The translations under genes were made by a program, and so were the position numbers. Shown piece by piece: positions 18,567-28,504 of a stretch of DNA of 59,409 bases. The notes under the pieces were generated by a model. It was not told the DNA's origin. It saw nothing but the letters and a program-made list of their open reading frames with translations, and made no database searches. The stretch lies in assembly GCA_002340325.1 (NCBI GenBank), contig DDLV01000019.1, forward strand, positions 1-59,409. Reading direction: 5' to 3'. The stretch is from Glaciecola sp. UBA2563 (GTDB lineage Bacteria; Pseudomonadota; Gammaproteobacteria; Enterobacterales; Alteromonadaceae). The stretch's first letter is position 1, and the number at the start of each line of letters is the position of its first letter.

Positions 18567-18585
18567 TTGGTATAGCTGTTGCTTA
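18567..18585 (+). promoter_or_regulatory. Sigma-54 promoter of the fliK operon
   Basis: TTGGTATAGCTGTTGCTTA has GG at 18569-18570 and GC at 18581-18582, 10 nt apart. It lies about 40 nt before the first fliK start and should drive fliKLMNOPQR-flhB. Confidence 0.78.
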
Positions 18586-18625
18586 GTCACCACTAACACA
18601 CGAGTGACAGAACTGTAGAAACACA

Positions 18626-20803
18626 ATGTCCTGTCATTTTATATTTAAAAACAGTGTGTTAGTGAATTTGAATAACGTAGATGTGAATAACATGATGCAA
18701 CAGATTGCCGCTCCAAAAACAGATATTGCCACCAGTACCACACCGCAAGGTATACCTATTGAGCCGGCGCAGGGTGATGCCTTTTCCGCTGTTATGCAAG
18801 ATGCTAACAGAACAGCTTTTGAACAAGCTAAAGAAGCGGCAGCGGCAAGAAATGGTGGTGAGAAACTGCCAACCGCATCATCCACAGACGATGTCGCGAA
18901 CGGCCCAGCTGGCAATACGCAAGCAGAAGCGAAACAGAGCAATGAATCAGGGTTATCGACGTCTGAGCATACAACAAATGAGCGAAATGAAAGCGAATCA
19001 CGGGCAATAACAGCTGGAGAGAGTGAATCTAGTGCCGCAAACTCAAATGTGACGACTGCAGATGAGGGTGAATCAACTGTTTCAAGCACTGCGCATCCAT
19101 CTGAAGTATCTACAACTAGCGGACAAGCATCCACTGGGCAGCTCACTCCTGAACAGGTTATTTCTGAACGGGTTATTTCTGAACAAATCATTGCCGCCGA
19201 ATCACAAGTAGAGCAATCGCTGTTCAATTATGTAGATTTTGTTTCACAGGTCAGAGATTTAAATGAAGAGGATATCGGACAACCGGTTCAAATATCTGAC
19301 ATAAAGCATCAACTTCCAGTACAAAGCAATGAAACAGTAACAGATCAGATTGTATTGTCGAATGAACAAAGGCTACAAACTAACAATCCTGATAAGCCCT
19401 CACTACACAAACCTCTCGTGGTTAGTCCTGAAGAGTTATCGCAACAAGTAGCAGTCTATACAGGTGTAGATTCTCTTCAGCAAAATGAGTATGAGCAAAC
19501 ATTAGAGTTCGACAAAGACCTGTTGACTGCGTTGTTTAAACCGGCAGCAATAGTCGAAGCAGAAGTAATCGCTTCTGATATTAACCAGCCTTACTTTGGT
19601 GATGACACATCACCGACGCTTTTACCTGGTGAAATGCTTGAAGGTCAATTAGAAAGCTCGAATTTGAGAAGCGGCATAGAAAGCCCAGAAGCAAAATTAT
19701 CTGTAAACGTTTTACATCCCATTGACTCTAGCGTGCGTCCTACTGACGTCGACGCAGAAATTTTACTTCCTAGTAGAGCTGTAACTGGCGATATGGTTGA
19801 GCGTCAATTAAGTGGACAACAAGCAAGTGGACAACAAGCAAGCCAAGTCTCCATCGAAAAAAGCTTTCTCCAAATAAAACCTGACGAATTGAAAGATTCG
19901 AGTAAGAAGGTGCTGGATAATATAGGTGTGTTAAGCGAACAAGCTGAAGCGGATAGTTTGAAAAATCTGACGCAACGCGTTGCACAAATCGTCACAGAAG
20001 TGGTGCCAGATACACCTAAAGGCAATGAGTTTATCGCGGCCTTAAAGGCAGGTGTAAAAGAGTTCAAGGCGCAGTTAGCAGATGGTAGAGAGCCAGGCAT
20101 CGACCTTAAATCGCTCGTGTATGATGCAGCTGAAAAAGTGGGCGCTAATGTAAGCCCACAACAAATTACTAAATTAGAGCCGTCAATGCAGCAGTTTGCA
20201 AGCCTCCTTAATGTCGCGGTAAATGCTCAGCAACAAAATCAACAGGCGCAACCAACGTTGTATAGCGCTTCAGACTCCGTAGCTGCTGAAAGCCTCTCTC
20301 CGTCTGTTGGCGAAACTTCTAAAACAGGTTCACAGCAGATGAATAACGCCGCGTTGGATAAGGCAATCAACATTACCAAGCCCGATGGACAACAACAAAT
20401 GGTAGATCGCGTCCGATGGATGATTAACGGCCGCAATGGCGCAGCTGAAATTCGGTTAGACCCTCCTGAGCTTGGCGCTATGCAGGTGAGGATAAACATG
20501 TCAGGTGATTCTGCAGCAGTCAGCTTTATTGTGCAGTCTCAACAAGCAAAAGATGTCTTGGATATGGCAGTACCAAAACTAAGAGAACTGTTTGATGATC
20601 AAGGCATAGAGCTTGGGCAATCATCAGTGCAACAAGAGTCTAGTGGTAACGGACAGGGTGACAGTAATTTTGATGACGAATCAGAGAGTACCCGTTACAC
20701 ACTTCGCAATACAAGCATAGTTAGCGAGGAAGAGTCAAATGTCCCTGCATTTACGCAACGGATTTCGGGTTCTGAGATTGGCGGAATTGATTTCTATGCA
20801 TAG
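18626..20803 (+). CDS. fliK: Flagellar hook-length control protein FliK
   Basis: FliK is the exported molecular ruler that stops hook growth and switches FlhB specificity. The long N-terminal ruler is Ser/Thr/Gln/Glu-rich and poorly conserved. The conserved Flg_hook domain lies near residues 590-675, with AAEIRLDPPELGAMQVRINM. Short tandem repeats mark the ruler: an exact 15-bp unit twice at 19811-19840 (SGQQASGQQAS) and a duplicated VISE segment near 19158-19190. ATG 18626 is listed; the double ATG at 18692/18695 (MMQQIAAPKTD) is an alternative, and no ribosome site decides. Confidence 0.9.
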   Translation: MSCHFIFKNSVLVNLNNVDVNNMMQQIAAPKTDIATSTTPQGIPIEPAQGDAFSAVMQDANRTAFEQAKEAAAARNGGEKLPTASSTDDVANGPAGNTQAEAKQSNESGLSTSEHTTNERNESESRAITAGESESSAANSNVTTADEGESTVSSTAHPSEVSTTSGQASTGQLTPEQVISERVISEQIIAAESQVEQSLFNYVDFVSQVRDLNEEDIGQPVQISDIKHQLPVQSNETVTDQIVLSNEQRLQTNNPDKPSLHKPLVVSPEELSQQVAVYTGVDSLQQNEYEQTLEFDKDLLTALFKPAAIVEAEVIASDINQPYFGDDTSPTLLPGEMLEGQLESSNLRSGIESPEAKLSVNVLHPIDSSVRPTDVDAEILLPSRAVTGDMVERQLSGQQASGQQASQVSIEKSFLQIKPDELKDSSKKVLDNIGVLSEQAEADSLKNLTQRVAQIVTEVVPDTPKGNEFIAALKAGVKEFKAQLADGREPGIDLKSLVYDAAEKVGANVSPQQITKLEPSMQQFASLLNVAVNAQQQNQQAQPTLYSASDSVAAESLSPSVGETSKTGSQQMNNAALDKAINITKPDGQQQMVDRVRWMINGRNGAAEIRLDPPELGAMQVRINMSGDSAAVSFIVQSQQAKDVLDMAVPKLRELFDDQGIELGQSSVQQESSGNGQGDSNFDDESESTRYTLRNTSIVSEEESNVPAFTQRISGSEIGGIDFYA

Positions 20804-20852
20804 TCTTGTGCGAAGATAATTAAGCTTAACTAATTGAAAAGAGTAAAACTTT

Positions 20853-21359
20853 ATGGCTGAAGAAAACACAGAGGAAGAAGGCGGTAAAAAGGGCGGGAAA
20901 ATGATGATTATTATCATCGCTGCAGTTGTTGTTCTGCTGGGCGGTGGCGGAGGCGCTTACTTTTTTCTATTCGCGGGTGGTGATGAAGTCGCGGTAGAAG
21001 AGGAAGTAGATGAAAGTAATAGTCAACCCCAGGTGTCTAGTGAAGCAATTTATGTCGCTATGCCTAGACCTTTTCAATTTAATGCGCCTGGTATAAGTAG
21101 GGAACGACTCGTTCAAATAGAAGTGCAGCTCATGGTGAGAGGAACCGCCAATGAAGATAAAGCGCGAAGACATATTCCGATGCTAGAAGGTAACCTTTTG
21201 ACTGTATTCAGTGCATCAAGCGCAGATGATTTGGTAACCGAAGCCGGTAAAAAGGAATTACGAGAGAAAGCGACATCTCAGATAAGACAAGTAATGAATG
21301 AATTAGAAAGTGATCCTGTTGTGGAACAAGTTTTATTCACAGGATTCGTACTGCAATGA
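20853..21359 (+). CDS. fliL: Flagellar basal-body protein FliL
   Basis: FliL is an inner-membrane protein around the stator that supports torque. The 168-residue protein has a short Lys/Gly-rich cytoplasmic head, one membrane helix at about residues 17-40, an acidic linker, and the periplasmic FliL domain ending PVVEQVLFTGFVLQ. fliM follows after 19 nt. Confidence 0.93.
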   Translation: MAEENTEEEGGKKGGKMMIIIIAAVVVLLGGGGGAYFFLFAGGDEVAVEEEVDESNSQPQVSSEAIYVAMPRPFQFNAPGISRERLVQIEVQLMVRGTANEDKARRHIPMLEGNLLTVFSASSADDLVTEAGKKELREKATSQIRQVMNELESDPVVEQVLFTGFVLQ

Positions 21360-21378
21360 ATGACATGAGAGTACAGCT

Positions 21379-22458
21379 TTGAGTGATTTACTATCACAAG
21401 ACGAAATAGATGCGCTATTGCATGGTGCAGATGACGTTGAAGAAGAGGAAGTTGAGGAGCTTGTAAACGACGGCTCTGCCTTAGAATACGATTTTTCGTC
21501 TCAGGATCGCATCGTCAGGGGCAGGATGCCAACACTGGAGTTGGTCAATGAGCGCTTTGCGAGACACATGCGGGTTAGTTTGTTCAACATGATGCGCCGT
21601 TCTGCTGAAGTATCCATCAACGGCATTCAGATGATCAAGTTCGGCGAATACATCCACACACTTTTCGTCCCAACATCCTTAAATATGGTTAGGTTTAGGC
21701 CCCTTAAAGGTACTGGCCTTATCACAATGGAAGCGCGTCTAGTATTTATCATGGTAGACAATTTCTTTGGAGGGGATGGTCGATATCATGCCAAGATAGA
21801 GGGACGAGAGTTTACGCCAACTGAACGGCGTATTATTCAAATGCTGTTGAAACTTATCTTCGAGGATTACAAGGAAGCGTGGGCACCGGTCATGGATGTG
21901 TCGTTCGAATACTTGGATTCTGAAGTCAATCCAGCAATGGCAAATATCGTGAGTCCAACTGAAGTTGTTGTCATTAGTTCATTTCACATTGAGCTGGATG
22001 GTGGGGGAGGCGATTTTCACGTGTCATTACCCTATTCGATGCTAGAACCTATTAGAGATATGCTCGATGCTGGCGTGCAACTTGATAAAGAGGCGACAGA
22101 TTTTCGTTGGAGTAAGGCGCTCCGCGATGAAGTAATGGATGTGCAAGTAGAGCTATCGGTCCATTTTCTCGACAAAGAGATCACGTTAGATGATTTAATC
22201 AATTTCAAAGACGGCGACATCGTGCCAATTTATATGCCAGAGACTGTAACGGTATGCGTCGAAGATTTACCAACCTTCAGGGCAAAACTCGGTCGTTCAA
22301 GAGACAACCTTGCCTTGCAGGTCACGAATAAGATCCCAAGACCAGTGTCCGTAAAATCTGAGCTCAATTCGTTTACCAAGAACGGCAAGATTATTGACAG
22401 TGATGCTGAACTGCAGATCTTAGAAGAAGATCTGGATAAAATTTTAAGAAGAGTATGA
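21379..22458 (+). CDS. fliM: Flagellar motor switch protein FliM (TTG start)
   Basis: FliM is the C-ring subunit that receives phospho-CheY. The start is TTG at 21379: it gives the canonical N-terminus MSDLLSQDEIDALLHG, whose EIDALL segment is the CheY-binding peptide, and GAGAG lies about 7 nt upstream. The middle CheC-like domain carries the GGDGR loop region near residue 135, and the C-terminal SpoA domain pairs with FliN. Length 359 is normal. Confidence 0.95.
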   Translation: MSDLLSQDEIDALLHGADDVEEEEVEELVNDGSALEYDFSSQDRIVRGRMPTLELVNERFARHMRVSLFNMMRRSAEVSINGIQMIKFGEYIHTLFVPTSLNMVRFRPLKGTGLITMEARLVFIMVDNFFGGDGRYHAKIEGREFTPTERRIIQMLLKLIFEDYKEAWAPVMDVSFEYLDSEVNPAMANIVSPTEVVVISSFHIELDGGGGDFHVSLPYSMLEPIRDMLDAGVQLDKEATDFRWSKALRDEVMDVQVELSVHFLDKEITLDDLINFKDGDIVPIYMPETVTVCVEDLPTFRAKLGRSRDNLALQVTNKIPRPVSVKSELNSFTKNGKIIDSDAELQILEEDLDKILRRV

Positions 22459-22477
22459 TGTTAAAGAGAGCACAAAA

Positions 22478-22879
22478 ATGAGTGAAGAAGGCGAAGGTTT
22501 AGACGATTGGGGAGCCGCGATGGCTGAGCAGGCTGAAGCGGAGGCTGCGGAGGCTGAAGAACAGGCGCAACCAGCTGAACTAGATGAGTTGATTGATTCC
22601 GCTTCCGGCTCGGGTGATGCCAGAAAGCTCGATACAATTCTAGATATACCGGTCACCATTTCGATGGAAGTTGGCAGAACCAGTATCAGTATCCGAAACT
22701 TGCTGCAACTAAATCAAGGCTCTGTCGTTGAACTTGATCGCGTTGCTGGAGAGCCATTGGATGTGCTGGTTAATGGCACGTTGATTGCTCACGGAGAAGT
22801 AGTAGTGATCAACGATAAATTTGGAATACGGTTAACTGATGTCATTAGCCAGGTCGAGAGAATTAAAAAACTTAAATAA
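22478..22879 (+). CDS. fliN: Flagellar motor switch protein FliN
   Basis: FliN forms the base of the C ring with FliM and docks FliH. The 133-residue protein has an acidic Ala/Glu-rich N-terminal stretch (AEAEAAEAEEQAQP) and the SpoA domain from about residue 52 onward (VTISMEVGRTSISIRNLLQL). The end overlaps the assigned fliO start by about 40 nt. Confidence 0.95.
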   Translation: MSEEGEGLDDWGAAMAEQAEAEAAEAEEQAQPAELDELIDSASGSGDARKLDTILDIPVTISMEVGRTSISIRNLLQLNQGSVVELDRVAGEPLDVLVNGTLIAHGEVVVINDKFGIRLTDVISQVERIKKLK

Positions 22880-23342
22880 TAAAAACAAAAAAAATAATTT
22901 AAAAACATATATTTACGCATCAACTTTACTTTTTTTTCCGCAGCTTGCTCATGCACAAGAGCGCGTTAGTGAATTTGCAGGCAGCGACTCCATTATTAAC
23001 ATCCTGTTATCCCTGTGCTTGGTTATTGTCATTATTTTCTCGCTCGCCTGGTTGGCGCGTCGATTTAATGTCGCGCAGGCTGGTAATGGACAACTCAAGA
23101 TTGTGGCCAGCCTATTAGCAGGTAGTAAAGAGAAAATTATGGTCATTGAAATTGGTGACGAACAACATTTACTTGGTATCACAGCTAATAATATTAGCCA
23201 TCTCGCTAAGTTAGATAAACCTATAACTAACGCTCATACCAGCAAAAATTCAAACCACAATCCAAGTCATAGCTTTCACACAAAATTGATAGATGCGATG
23301 GCGCAAAATATGAGGGGCAGCAAAGAAAAGGGCATCATGTAA
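22839..23342 (+). CDS. fliO: Flagellar export protein FliO
   Basis: FliO is the scaffold that helps assemble the FliP ring of the export gate. A signal-like hydrophobic stretch (YASTLLFFPQLAHAQ) is followed by a membrane helix at about residues 52-72 and a small cytoplasmic FliO domain (GQLKIVASLLAGSKEKIMVI). The ATG at 22839 lies inside fliN; the intervening sequence is A-rich with an eight-A run, so the true start could be nearer the signal segment and non-standard. The stop overlaps the fliP ATG by one base. Confidence 0.82.
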   Translation: MSLARSRELKNLNNKNKKNNLKTYIYASTLLFFPQLAHAQERVSEFAGSDSIINILLSLCLVIVIIFSLAWLARRFNVAQAGNGQLKIVASLLAGSKEKIMVIEIGDEQHLLGITANNISHLAKLDKPITNAHTSKNSNHNPSHSFHTKLIDAMAQNMRGSKEKGIM

Positions 23343-24103
23343 TGAAACACGTAATTGTCTTTTTTGTGCTAGTAGTCACATTTTTCCCCGAGCCTCTGTT
23401 AGCACAACAGCAACCAGGCACGTTACCCGCTATAACGGTCACTACCAATGATGATGGCTCTCAAGAATATTCAATGACATTGCAAGCGCTGTTTATTATG
23501 TCAGCGCTCTCTCTCATTCCGGCATTTGTCATGATGATGACGTCGTTTACACGAATTATTGTTGTGTTATCGATTTTGCGCCAAGCGATTGGACTTCAAC
23601 AATCTCCGTCAAATCAAATTTTAATTGGCGTGAGTCTATTTCTTAGCTTCTTTATTATGGCACCGGTGTTTGATGAGATAAATGAACGCGCTTTACAGCC
23701 ATATCTCAATGAGACGATGACGTCCATGCAAGCATTTCAAGAGGCACGAGAGCCAATGCGAGCGTTCATGTTAAGTCAAACGCGAATGTCAGACCTTGAG
23801 ACTTTTGTAAGAATTGGTGGATATGAAGGTCAGTTTGATTCTCCGGAGCAAGTACCTATGCGAGTTTTAATTCCTGCATTTGTGACAAGTGAATTAAAAA
23901 CGGCGTTTCAAATTGGGTTCATGTTGTTCATACCGTTTTTGATACTCGACCTTGTTGTTGCATCTATCTTGATGGCAATGGGTATGATGATGCTATCCCC
24001 AATGATTGTATCCCTGCCATTCAAATTGATGTTGTTTGTGCTTGTAGATGGCTGGAATTTAATTTTCGGAACGCTAGCGACGAGTTTCGGGATGGGGGTA
24101 TGA
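23342..24103 (+). CDS. fliP: Flagellar export gate protein FliP
   Basis: FliP forms the core of the export gate with FliQ and FliR. The 253-residue protein has a cleavable signal peptide (ending near LLAQQ), then membrane helices separated by a periplasmic domain. Family segments MMTSFTRIIVVLSILRQA and the Met-rich C-terminal helices are clear. Confidence 0.96.
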   Translation: MKHVIVFFVLVVTFFPEPLLAQQQPGTLPAITVTTNDDGSQEYSMTLQALFIMSALSLIPAFVMMMTSFTRIIVVLSILRQAIGLQQSPSNQILIGVSLFLSFFIMAPVFDEINERALQPYLNETMTSMQAFQEAREPMRAFMLSQTRMSDLETFVRIGGYEGQFDSPEQVPMRVLIPAFVTSELKTAFQIGFMLFIPFLILDLVVASILMAMGMMMLSPMIVSLPFKLMLFVLVDGWNLIFGTLATSFGMGV

Positions 24104-24104
24104 C

Positions 24105-24374
24105 ATGAGTCCAGAAGCATTTGTCGAGGTTATGCGCGGGGCGATGTACATCATTATTTTAATCACTTCCGCGTTGATTATTCCAGGCTTGATCATCGGT
24201 TTGGTTGTAGCTGTGTTTCAGGCAGCGACATCAATTAACGAGCAAACAATGAGCTTTTTACCAAGGCTAATGGTGACGCTGGTAGCGATTAGTTGGTTTG
24301 GCAACTGGCTTGTAACGAAGATGATGGATTATACAAATGAGCTGATTTTAAGTATTCCGAGTGTTCTCGGATAA
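24105..24374 (+). CDS. fliQ: Flagellar export gate protein FliQ
   Basis: FliQ is the 89-residue, two-helix gate subunit. Its first helix covers about residues 12-37 and the second about 52-75; the conserved segment AVFQAATSINEQTMSFLP lies between. It starts one base after the fliP stop. Confidence 0.95.
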   Translation: MSPEAFVEVMRGAMYIIILITSALIIPGLIIGLVVAVFQAATSINEQTMSFLPRLMVTLVAISWFGNWLVTKMMDYTNELILSIPSVLG

Positions 24375-24391
24375 CGCAAACCGGTAGCTCA

Positions 24392-25168
24392 ATGGATATT
24401 CTCAGCAGTACCATTATGAATTTCATCGCGGATTACGTTTTGTCATTTATGCGAATTTCGGGCTTGTTCATTGCAATGACTGGAATAAGTGCCCGCACGG
24501 TGCCAACACCTATCCGAAATTTATTGGCAATACTTATAACTATTATGGTCCTGCCAACTGTTCCGCCGGTAAGGGTTGACGAAATAGTAAGCGTTGGCAC
24601 TTTCTTAGAGATCATCAAGCAACTCATTATTGGCGTCAGCATAGGCTTCATCAGCGTTATGGTGATAAATACCTTTGTGTTGGCTGGTCAAGTGATTGCC
24701 ATGCAAACGGGTCTTGGTTTTGCATCTATTGTCGACCCAATCAATGGTATAAATGTGCCTGCTGTTGGTCAATTTTATCTGGTATTGGCGACGTTGCTTT
24801 TTTGGACATTTGATGGTCACCTTTTCATGATCCAAATGATAGTACAGAGCTTCACTGCATTTCCCGTTGGTGATGCATGGTTTACACCCGAGCAATTTAG
24901 AGAAATAGCGCATTGGGGGGCATACATGTTTGTTGCTGCCGTTACTATAGCGCTTGCACCAATTGTATCGTTGTTAATCGTCAATTTGGCCTTTGGCGTA
25001 ATGACAAAAGCATCTCCTCAACTGAACATTTTTAGCATTGGTTTCGCCATTGCGCAGCTGATGGGGCTTGTGATTATTTGGATTACCTTATCCAATCAAG
25101 CGTTGCACTTTGAAAACCTGTGGTCAGAAGCGCAGAACTTAATGTGTTCACTACTGAGGGCTTGCTAG
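24392..25168 (+). CDS. fliR: Flagellar export gate protein FliR
   Basis: FliR closes the FliP/FliQ export gate helix. The 258-residue protein has about six membrane helices and the family sequence GLGFASIVDPINGINVPAVG. The stop codon abuts the flhB ATG with no gap, consistent with tight coupling to the protein that contacts it. Confidence 0.95.
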   Translation: MDILSSTIMNFIADYVLSFMRISGLFIAMTGISARTVPTPIRNLLAILITIMVLPTVPPVRVDEIVSVGTFLEIIKQLIIGVSIGFISVMVINTFVLAGQVIAMQTGLGFASIVDPINGINVPAVGQFYLVLATLLFWTFDGHLFMIQMIVQSFTAFPVGDAWFTPEQFREIAHWGAYMFVAAVTIALAPIVSLLIVNLAFGVMTKASPQLNIFSIGFAIAQLMGLVIIWITLSNQALHFENLWSEAQNLMCSLLRAC

Positions 25169-26299
25169 ATGGCGGAAGAACAGGCGCAGGAAAAAACCGA
25201 AGAACCCACGCAGAAAAAAATAAAAGATGCGAGGGAAAAAGGCCAGATTGCGCGCTCTAAAGAACTGTCAACAACATTGGTATTAATTGCCAGTGCGTTT
25301 GCATTAATTGCTATCGGAAGCCTAATTGCCGGTGCGGTATACACAATTACAAAGCGGTCGTTTACCCTGTCGCGTGATGAGACCTACGACCTAAACCATA
25401 TGTTTCAGATTTTATCGATGTCCGTGTCAGAAGCAGCGTTTCCACTACTTTTATTCATGTTAATTGCACTAGCGGGTGGGATTTATGGTTCTATCGCATT
25501 AGGTGGATACAATTTCAGTTGGGAGGCCGCATCTCCCAAAAAGAATCGCTTATCGCCTTTTGAAGGATTCAAACGCATGTTTGGTTCGCAAGCGCTTATG
25601 GAGCTTCTTAAGGGTATTGGAAAAGTTGTTATTATCGGATTAATGGCATATTTATCCATGCTGTTGTTCAAAGATGAAGCGCTTGGTTTAGACCTTGAAT
25701 TGTATCCGTTGAACATGTTTCATGCGTTGAATATGCTCGAATGGGCATTTTTAATCATGTGTTTGGGAATGGTACCTATTGCGATAATTGATATCCCATT
25801 TCAGATATACAAACACAACAAAGAACTAAAAATGACCTTGCAAGAGGTCAAAGACGAGCGTAAAAATACAGAAGGCGATCCAATGGTGAAAAACCGTGTT
25901 CGCCGCCTGCAATATCAGTCTTCTGCAAATAGAATGATGCAAGAAGTTCCCAATGCGGATGTGATCATTACAAACCCCACACATTTTTCCGTTGCAATTA
26001 AATACGAACAGCAAGGCGAACGCGCCCCAATTGTTGTTGCAAAAGGTATTGAAGAGCTGGCCTTACACATTCGGAAGATTGCAAGTGCACATGAAATCCC
26101 TATTGTCGAATCTCCGGCATTGGCGCGAGCAATTTATTATGCAACGGAAGTCAATTCCGAGGTACCGTCTAAGTTATTCATGGCGGTTGCACAAGTATTA
26201 GCCTACGTTTATCAGCTCAATGCATTTAAATCCGGTAAAGGAAAACGTCCTAAACCTCTGGCGAAAAACTTTAAAATTCCACCTGAATTACGGCGTTAA
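25169..26299 (+). CDS. flhB: Flagellar export switch protein FlhB
   Basis: FlhB switches export from hook to filament substrates after self-cleavage. The N-terminal half has four membrane helices, and the cytoplasmic domain carries the autocleavage motif NPTH with N269-P270. Length 376 is normal. It ends the fliK operon; the flhA promoter region follows. Confidence 0.96.
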   Translation: MAEEQAQEKTEEPTQKKIKDAREKGQIARSKELSTTLVLIASAFALIAIGSLIAGAVYTITKRSFTLSRDETYDLNHMFQILSMSVSEAAFPLLLFMLIALAGGIYGSIALGGYNFSWEAASPKKNRLSPFEGFKRMFGSQALMELLKGIGKVVIIGLMAYLSMLLFKDEALGLDLELYPLNMFHALNMLEWAFLIMCLGMVPIAIIDIPFQIYKHNKELKMTLQEVKDERKNTEGDPMVKNRVRRLQYQSSANRMMQEVPNADVIITNPTHFSVAIKYEQQGERAPIVVAKGIEELALHIRKIASAHEIPIVESPALARAIYYATEVNSEVPSKLFMAVAQVLAYVYQLNAFKSGKGKRPKPLAKNFKIPPELRR

Positions 26300-26315
26300 T
26301 TTGCCCAACGCAAGT

Positions 26316-26332
26316 TGGCACATAAGTTGATA
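26316..26332 (+). promoter_or_regulatory. Possible sigma-54 promoter of flhA
   Basis: TTGGCACATAAGTTGAT has a perfect -24 half (TTGGCAC) and the correct spacing, but the -12 dinucleotide is GA instead of GC. It lies about 40 nt before flhA and matches the position of class promoters elsewhere in the locus. Confidence 0.5.
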
Positions 26333-26373
26333 AATCACCCGTAGTTTTAAGGATGTAGTCAAAAAGTCGTTGT

Positions 26374-28473
26374 ATGCAACTAGCCAATTTGCTCCAAAAG
26401 TTTGACGGGAATACCGCTAAGCAGTTTACCAGTGGTTTGGGAGCGCCGCTGGTTGTGCTCGCTCTCATGGGAATGGTGATCCTCCCCATTCCGCCATTTT
26501 TATTAGATGTCCTTTTTAGCTTTAACATAGCACTTTCACTTGTCATCATTTTAGTTTGTGTCTTTACCCAGCGCCCTATTGATTTTGGCATTTTTCCGCT
26601 TGTTTTGCTCGTCGCAACAGTCTTGAGGCTAGCACTCAATGTAGCATCAACTCGCATTGTTTTATTGGAAGGGCACGAAGGAGGCGATTCTGCTGGCAAA
26701 GTGATTCAAGCCTTTGGAGAAGTTGTTATTGGCGGCAACTACGTGGTGGGGATCGTTGTATTTACCATTCTATTAATCATTAATTTCAAAGTCGTTACAG
26801 AGGGTGCAGGCAGAATATCTGAAGTAAGTGCGCGGTTCACATTGGACGCAATGCCCGGAAAGCAAATGGCTATTGATGCTGATTTAAATGCAGGTTATAT
26901 CGACCAGGATGAAGCGCGTCGCCGTCGCGAAGAGATAACAGCAGAGGCTGACTTTTACGGCTCGATGGACGGTGCGTCAAAGTTTGTGAAAGGTGATGCT
27001 ATTGCCGGATTGTTTATCATGCTGATTAACATCTTCGGTGGGTTATTTATTGGCATGTATCAGCATAGCTTAACATTTGGCAATGCCATGGAAGTGTACA
27101 CCGTGCTTACCATTGGTGATGGCCTGGTTGCTCAAATTCCATCATTACTATTGTCTGTTGCAACGGCCATCATCGTCACACGTGAAAATGATAAACAAGA
27201 AATGGGTGACGAAATACGGGATCAGTTAGGCAACAAAAAGGCACTTTACATTACCGCTGCAATCCTATTTACCATGGGTATCGTGCCAGGAATGCCCAAT
27301 TTCGCGTTTTTGACGTTTGCAGCAATAGTTGCCGGTTATGCTTTCTATCGCGATTGGAGTGCGAAAAAAATCGCAGAAGAAGCCATCAAAAGTGAGCAAC
27401 GTACCGAACCTGTGTCAACGACAGCTGAGCAAAAAGAGTTAGGTTGGGACGATGTTCAACAAGTCGATGTTATCGGTTTGGAGGTTGGATATCGGCTGAT
27501 CCCTCTGGTGGATAAGGCACAAGGCGGTGAGCTACTGAACCGTATAAAAGGTGTGCGTAAAAAGCTGTCTCAGGAACTTGGTTTTTTAATCCCAGCCGTT
27601 CATATCCGCGATAATCTGGACTTTGCTCCGAGTAACTATGCTATTTCCATGTTGGGAGTAACTGCAGGCGAAGCGGAGTTAATACATGACAATGAGTTGG
27701 CAATTAATCCAGGTCAGGTATTTGGCGCATTGGAAGGCGTAGAGACAAAAGATCCAGCATTTGGGTTAGATGCCGTTTGGATTAAACGAAGCCAGAAAGA
27801 ACATGCGCAAACACTTGGATATACTGTCGTTGATACGTCAACGGTGATTGCGACACACTTAAACCAGCTTCTTACCATTAATGCACATCAATTACTCGGT
27901 CATGAAGAAGTTCAACAGTTACTGGACATACTCGAAAAAACGCATCCGAAACTGGTCGAAGGGTTAATTCCTGATCTACTGTCTCTGAGTACAGTTGTAA
28001 AAGTTCTACAGACATTATTGTTCGAAGGGGTGCCTATTCGCGACATGCGAACAATCGTTCAGACACTTTGCGAATACGCGCCTAAGAGTCAGGATCCAGA
28101 CGTTTTAGTGGCTGCATTAAGAATTGCGCTTAAACGACTAATCGTGCAGGAGATTAGTGGGAATACGCATGAATTACCAGTGATCACTATCGCCCCTGAA
28201 CTGGAACAGGTATTGCATAAGTCTATTCAGGCAGGTGGAGAAGATGGGGCTGGAATCGAGCCGGGGCTGGCAGATAAGCTGCAACAATCTTTACATCAAG
28301 CGACACAGCAGCAAGAAGCTGCAGGGGAACCGGCAGTTTTATTGACATCAGGTATCCTCAGACCAGTGTTAGCAAGGTTTTTTAAACAATCGATCAATGG
28401 CTTGCATGTACTGTCTTACCAAGAAGTTCCCGATGACAAACAAATCAAAATTGTGTCATCGATTGGTCAATAA
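26374..28473 (+). CDS. flhA: Flagellar export apparatus protein FlhA
   Basis: FlhA is the nonameric proton-driven export component. The 699-residue protein has about eight membrane helices in the first 330 residues, with the family segment ASTRIVLLEGHEGGDSAGK, then a cytoplasmic domain that docks chaperone-substrate pairs. It heads the flhA-flhF-flhG-fliA group. Confidence 0.96.
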   Translation: MQLANLLQKFDGNTAKQFTSGLGAPLVVLALMGMVILPIPPFLLDVLFSFNIALSLVIILVCVFTQRPIDFGIFPLVLLVATVLRLALNVASTRIVLLEGHEGGDSAGKVIQAFGEVVIGGNYVVGIVVFTILLIINFKVVTEGAGRISEVSARFTLDAMPGKQMAIDADLNAGYIDQDEARRRREEITAEADFYGSMDGASKFVKGDAIAGLFIMLINIFGGLFIGMYQHSLTFGNAMEVYTVLTIGDGLVAQIPSLLLSVATAIIVTRENDKQEMGDEIRDQLGNKKALYITAAILFTMGIVPGMPNFAFLTFAAIVAGYAFYRDWSAKKIAEEAIKSEQRTEPVSTTAEQKELGWDDVQQVDVIGLEVGYRLIPLVDKAQGGELLNRIKGVRKKLSQELGFLIPAVHIRDNLDFAPSNYAISMLGVTAGEAELIHDNELAINPGQVFGALEGVETKDPAFGLDAVWIKRSQKEHAQTLGYTVVDTSTVIATHLNQLLTINAHQLLGHEEVQQLLDILEKTHPKLVEGLIPDLLSLSTVVKVLQTLLFEGVPIRDMRTIVQTLCEYAPKSQDPDVLVAALRIALKRLIVQEISGNTHELPVITIAPELEQVLHKSIQAGGEDGAGIEPGLADKLQQSLHQATQQQEAAGEPAVLLTSGILRPVLARFFKQSINGLHVLSYQEVPDDKQIKIVSSIGQ

Positions 28474-28504
28474 AATGACTTAATCCAAAGCGCTAGAGGA
28501 AGTT

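Noticed and set aside
18634..19227. 197-codon minus-strand frame inside fliK
   Set aside because: It mirrors the Ser/Thr/Glu-rich fliK ruler and gives a Cys/Ser/Val-rich sequence unlike any protein family.
22870..22910. Programmed slippage at the A-rich start of fliO
   Set aside because: The eight-A run is in frame with an uninterrupted reading frame from ATG 22839, so no frameshift is needed.
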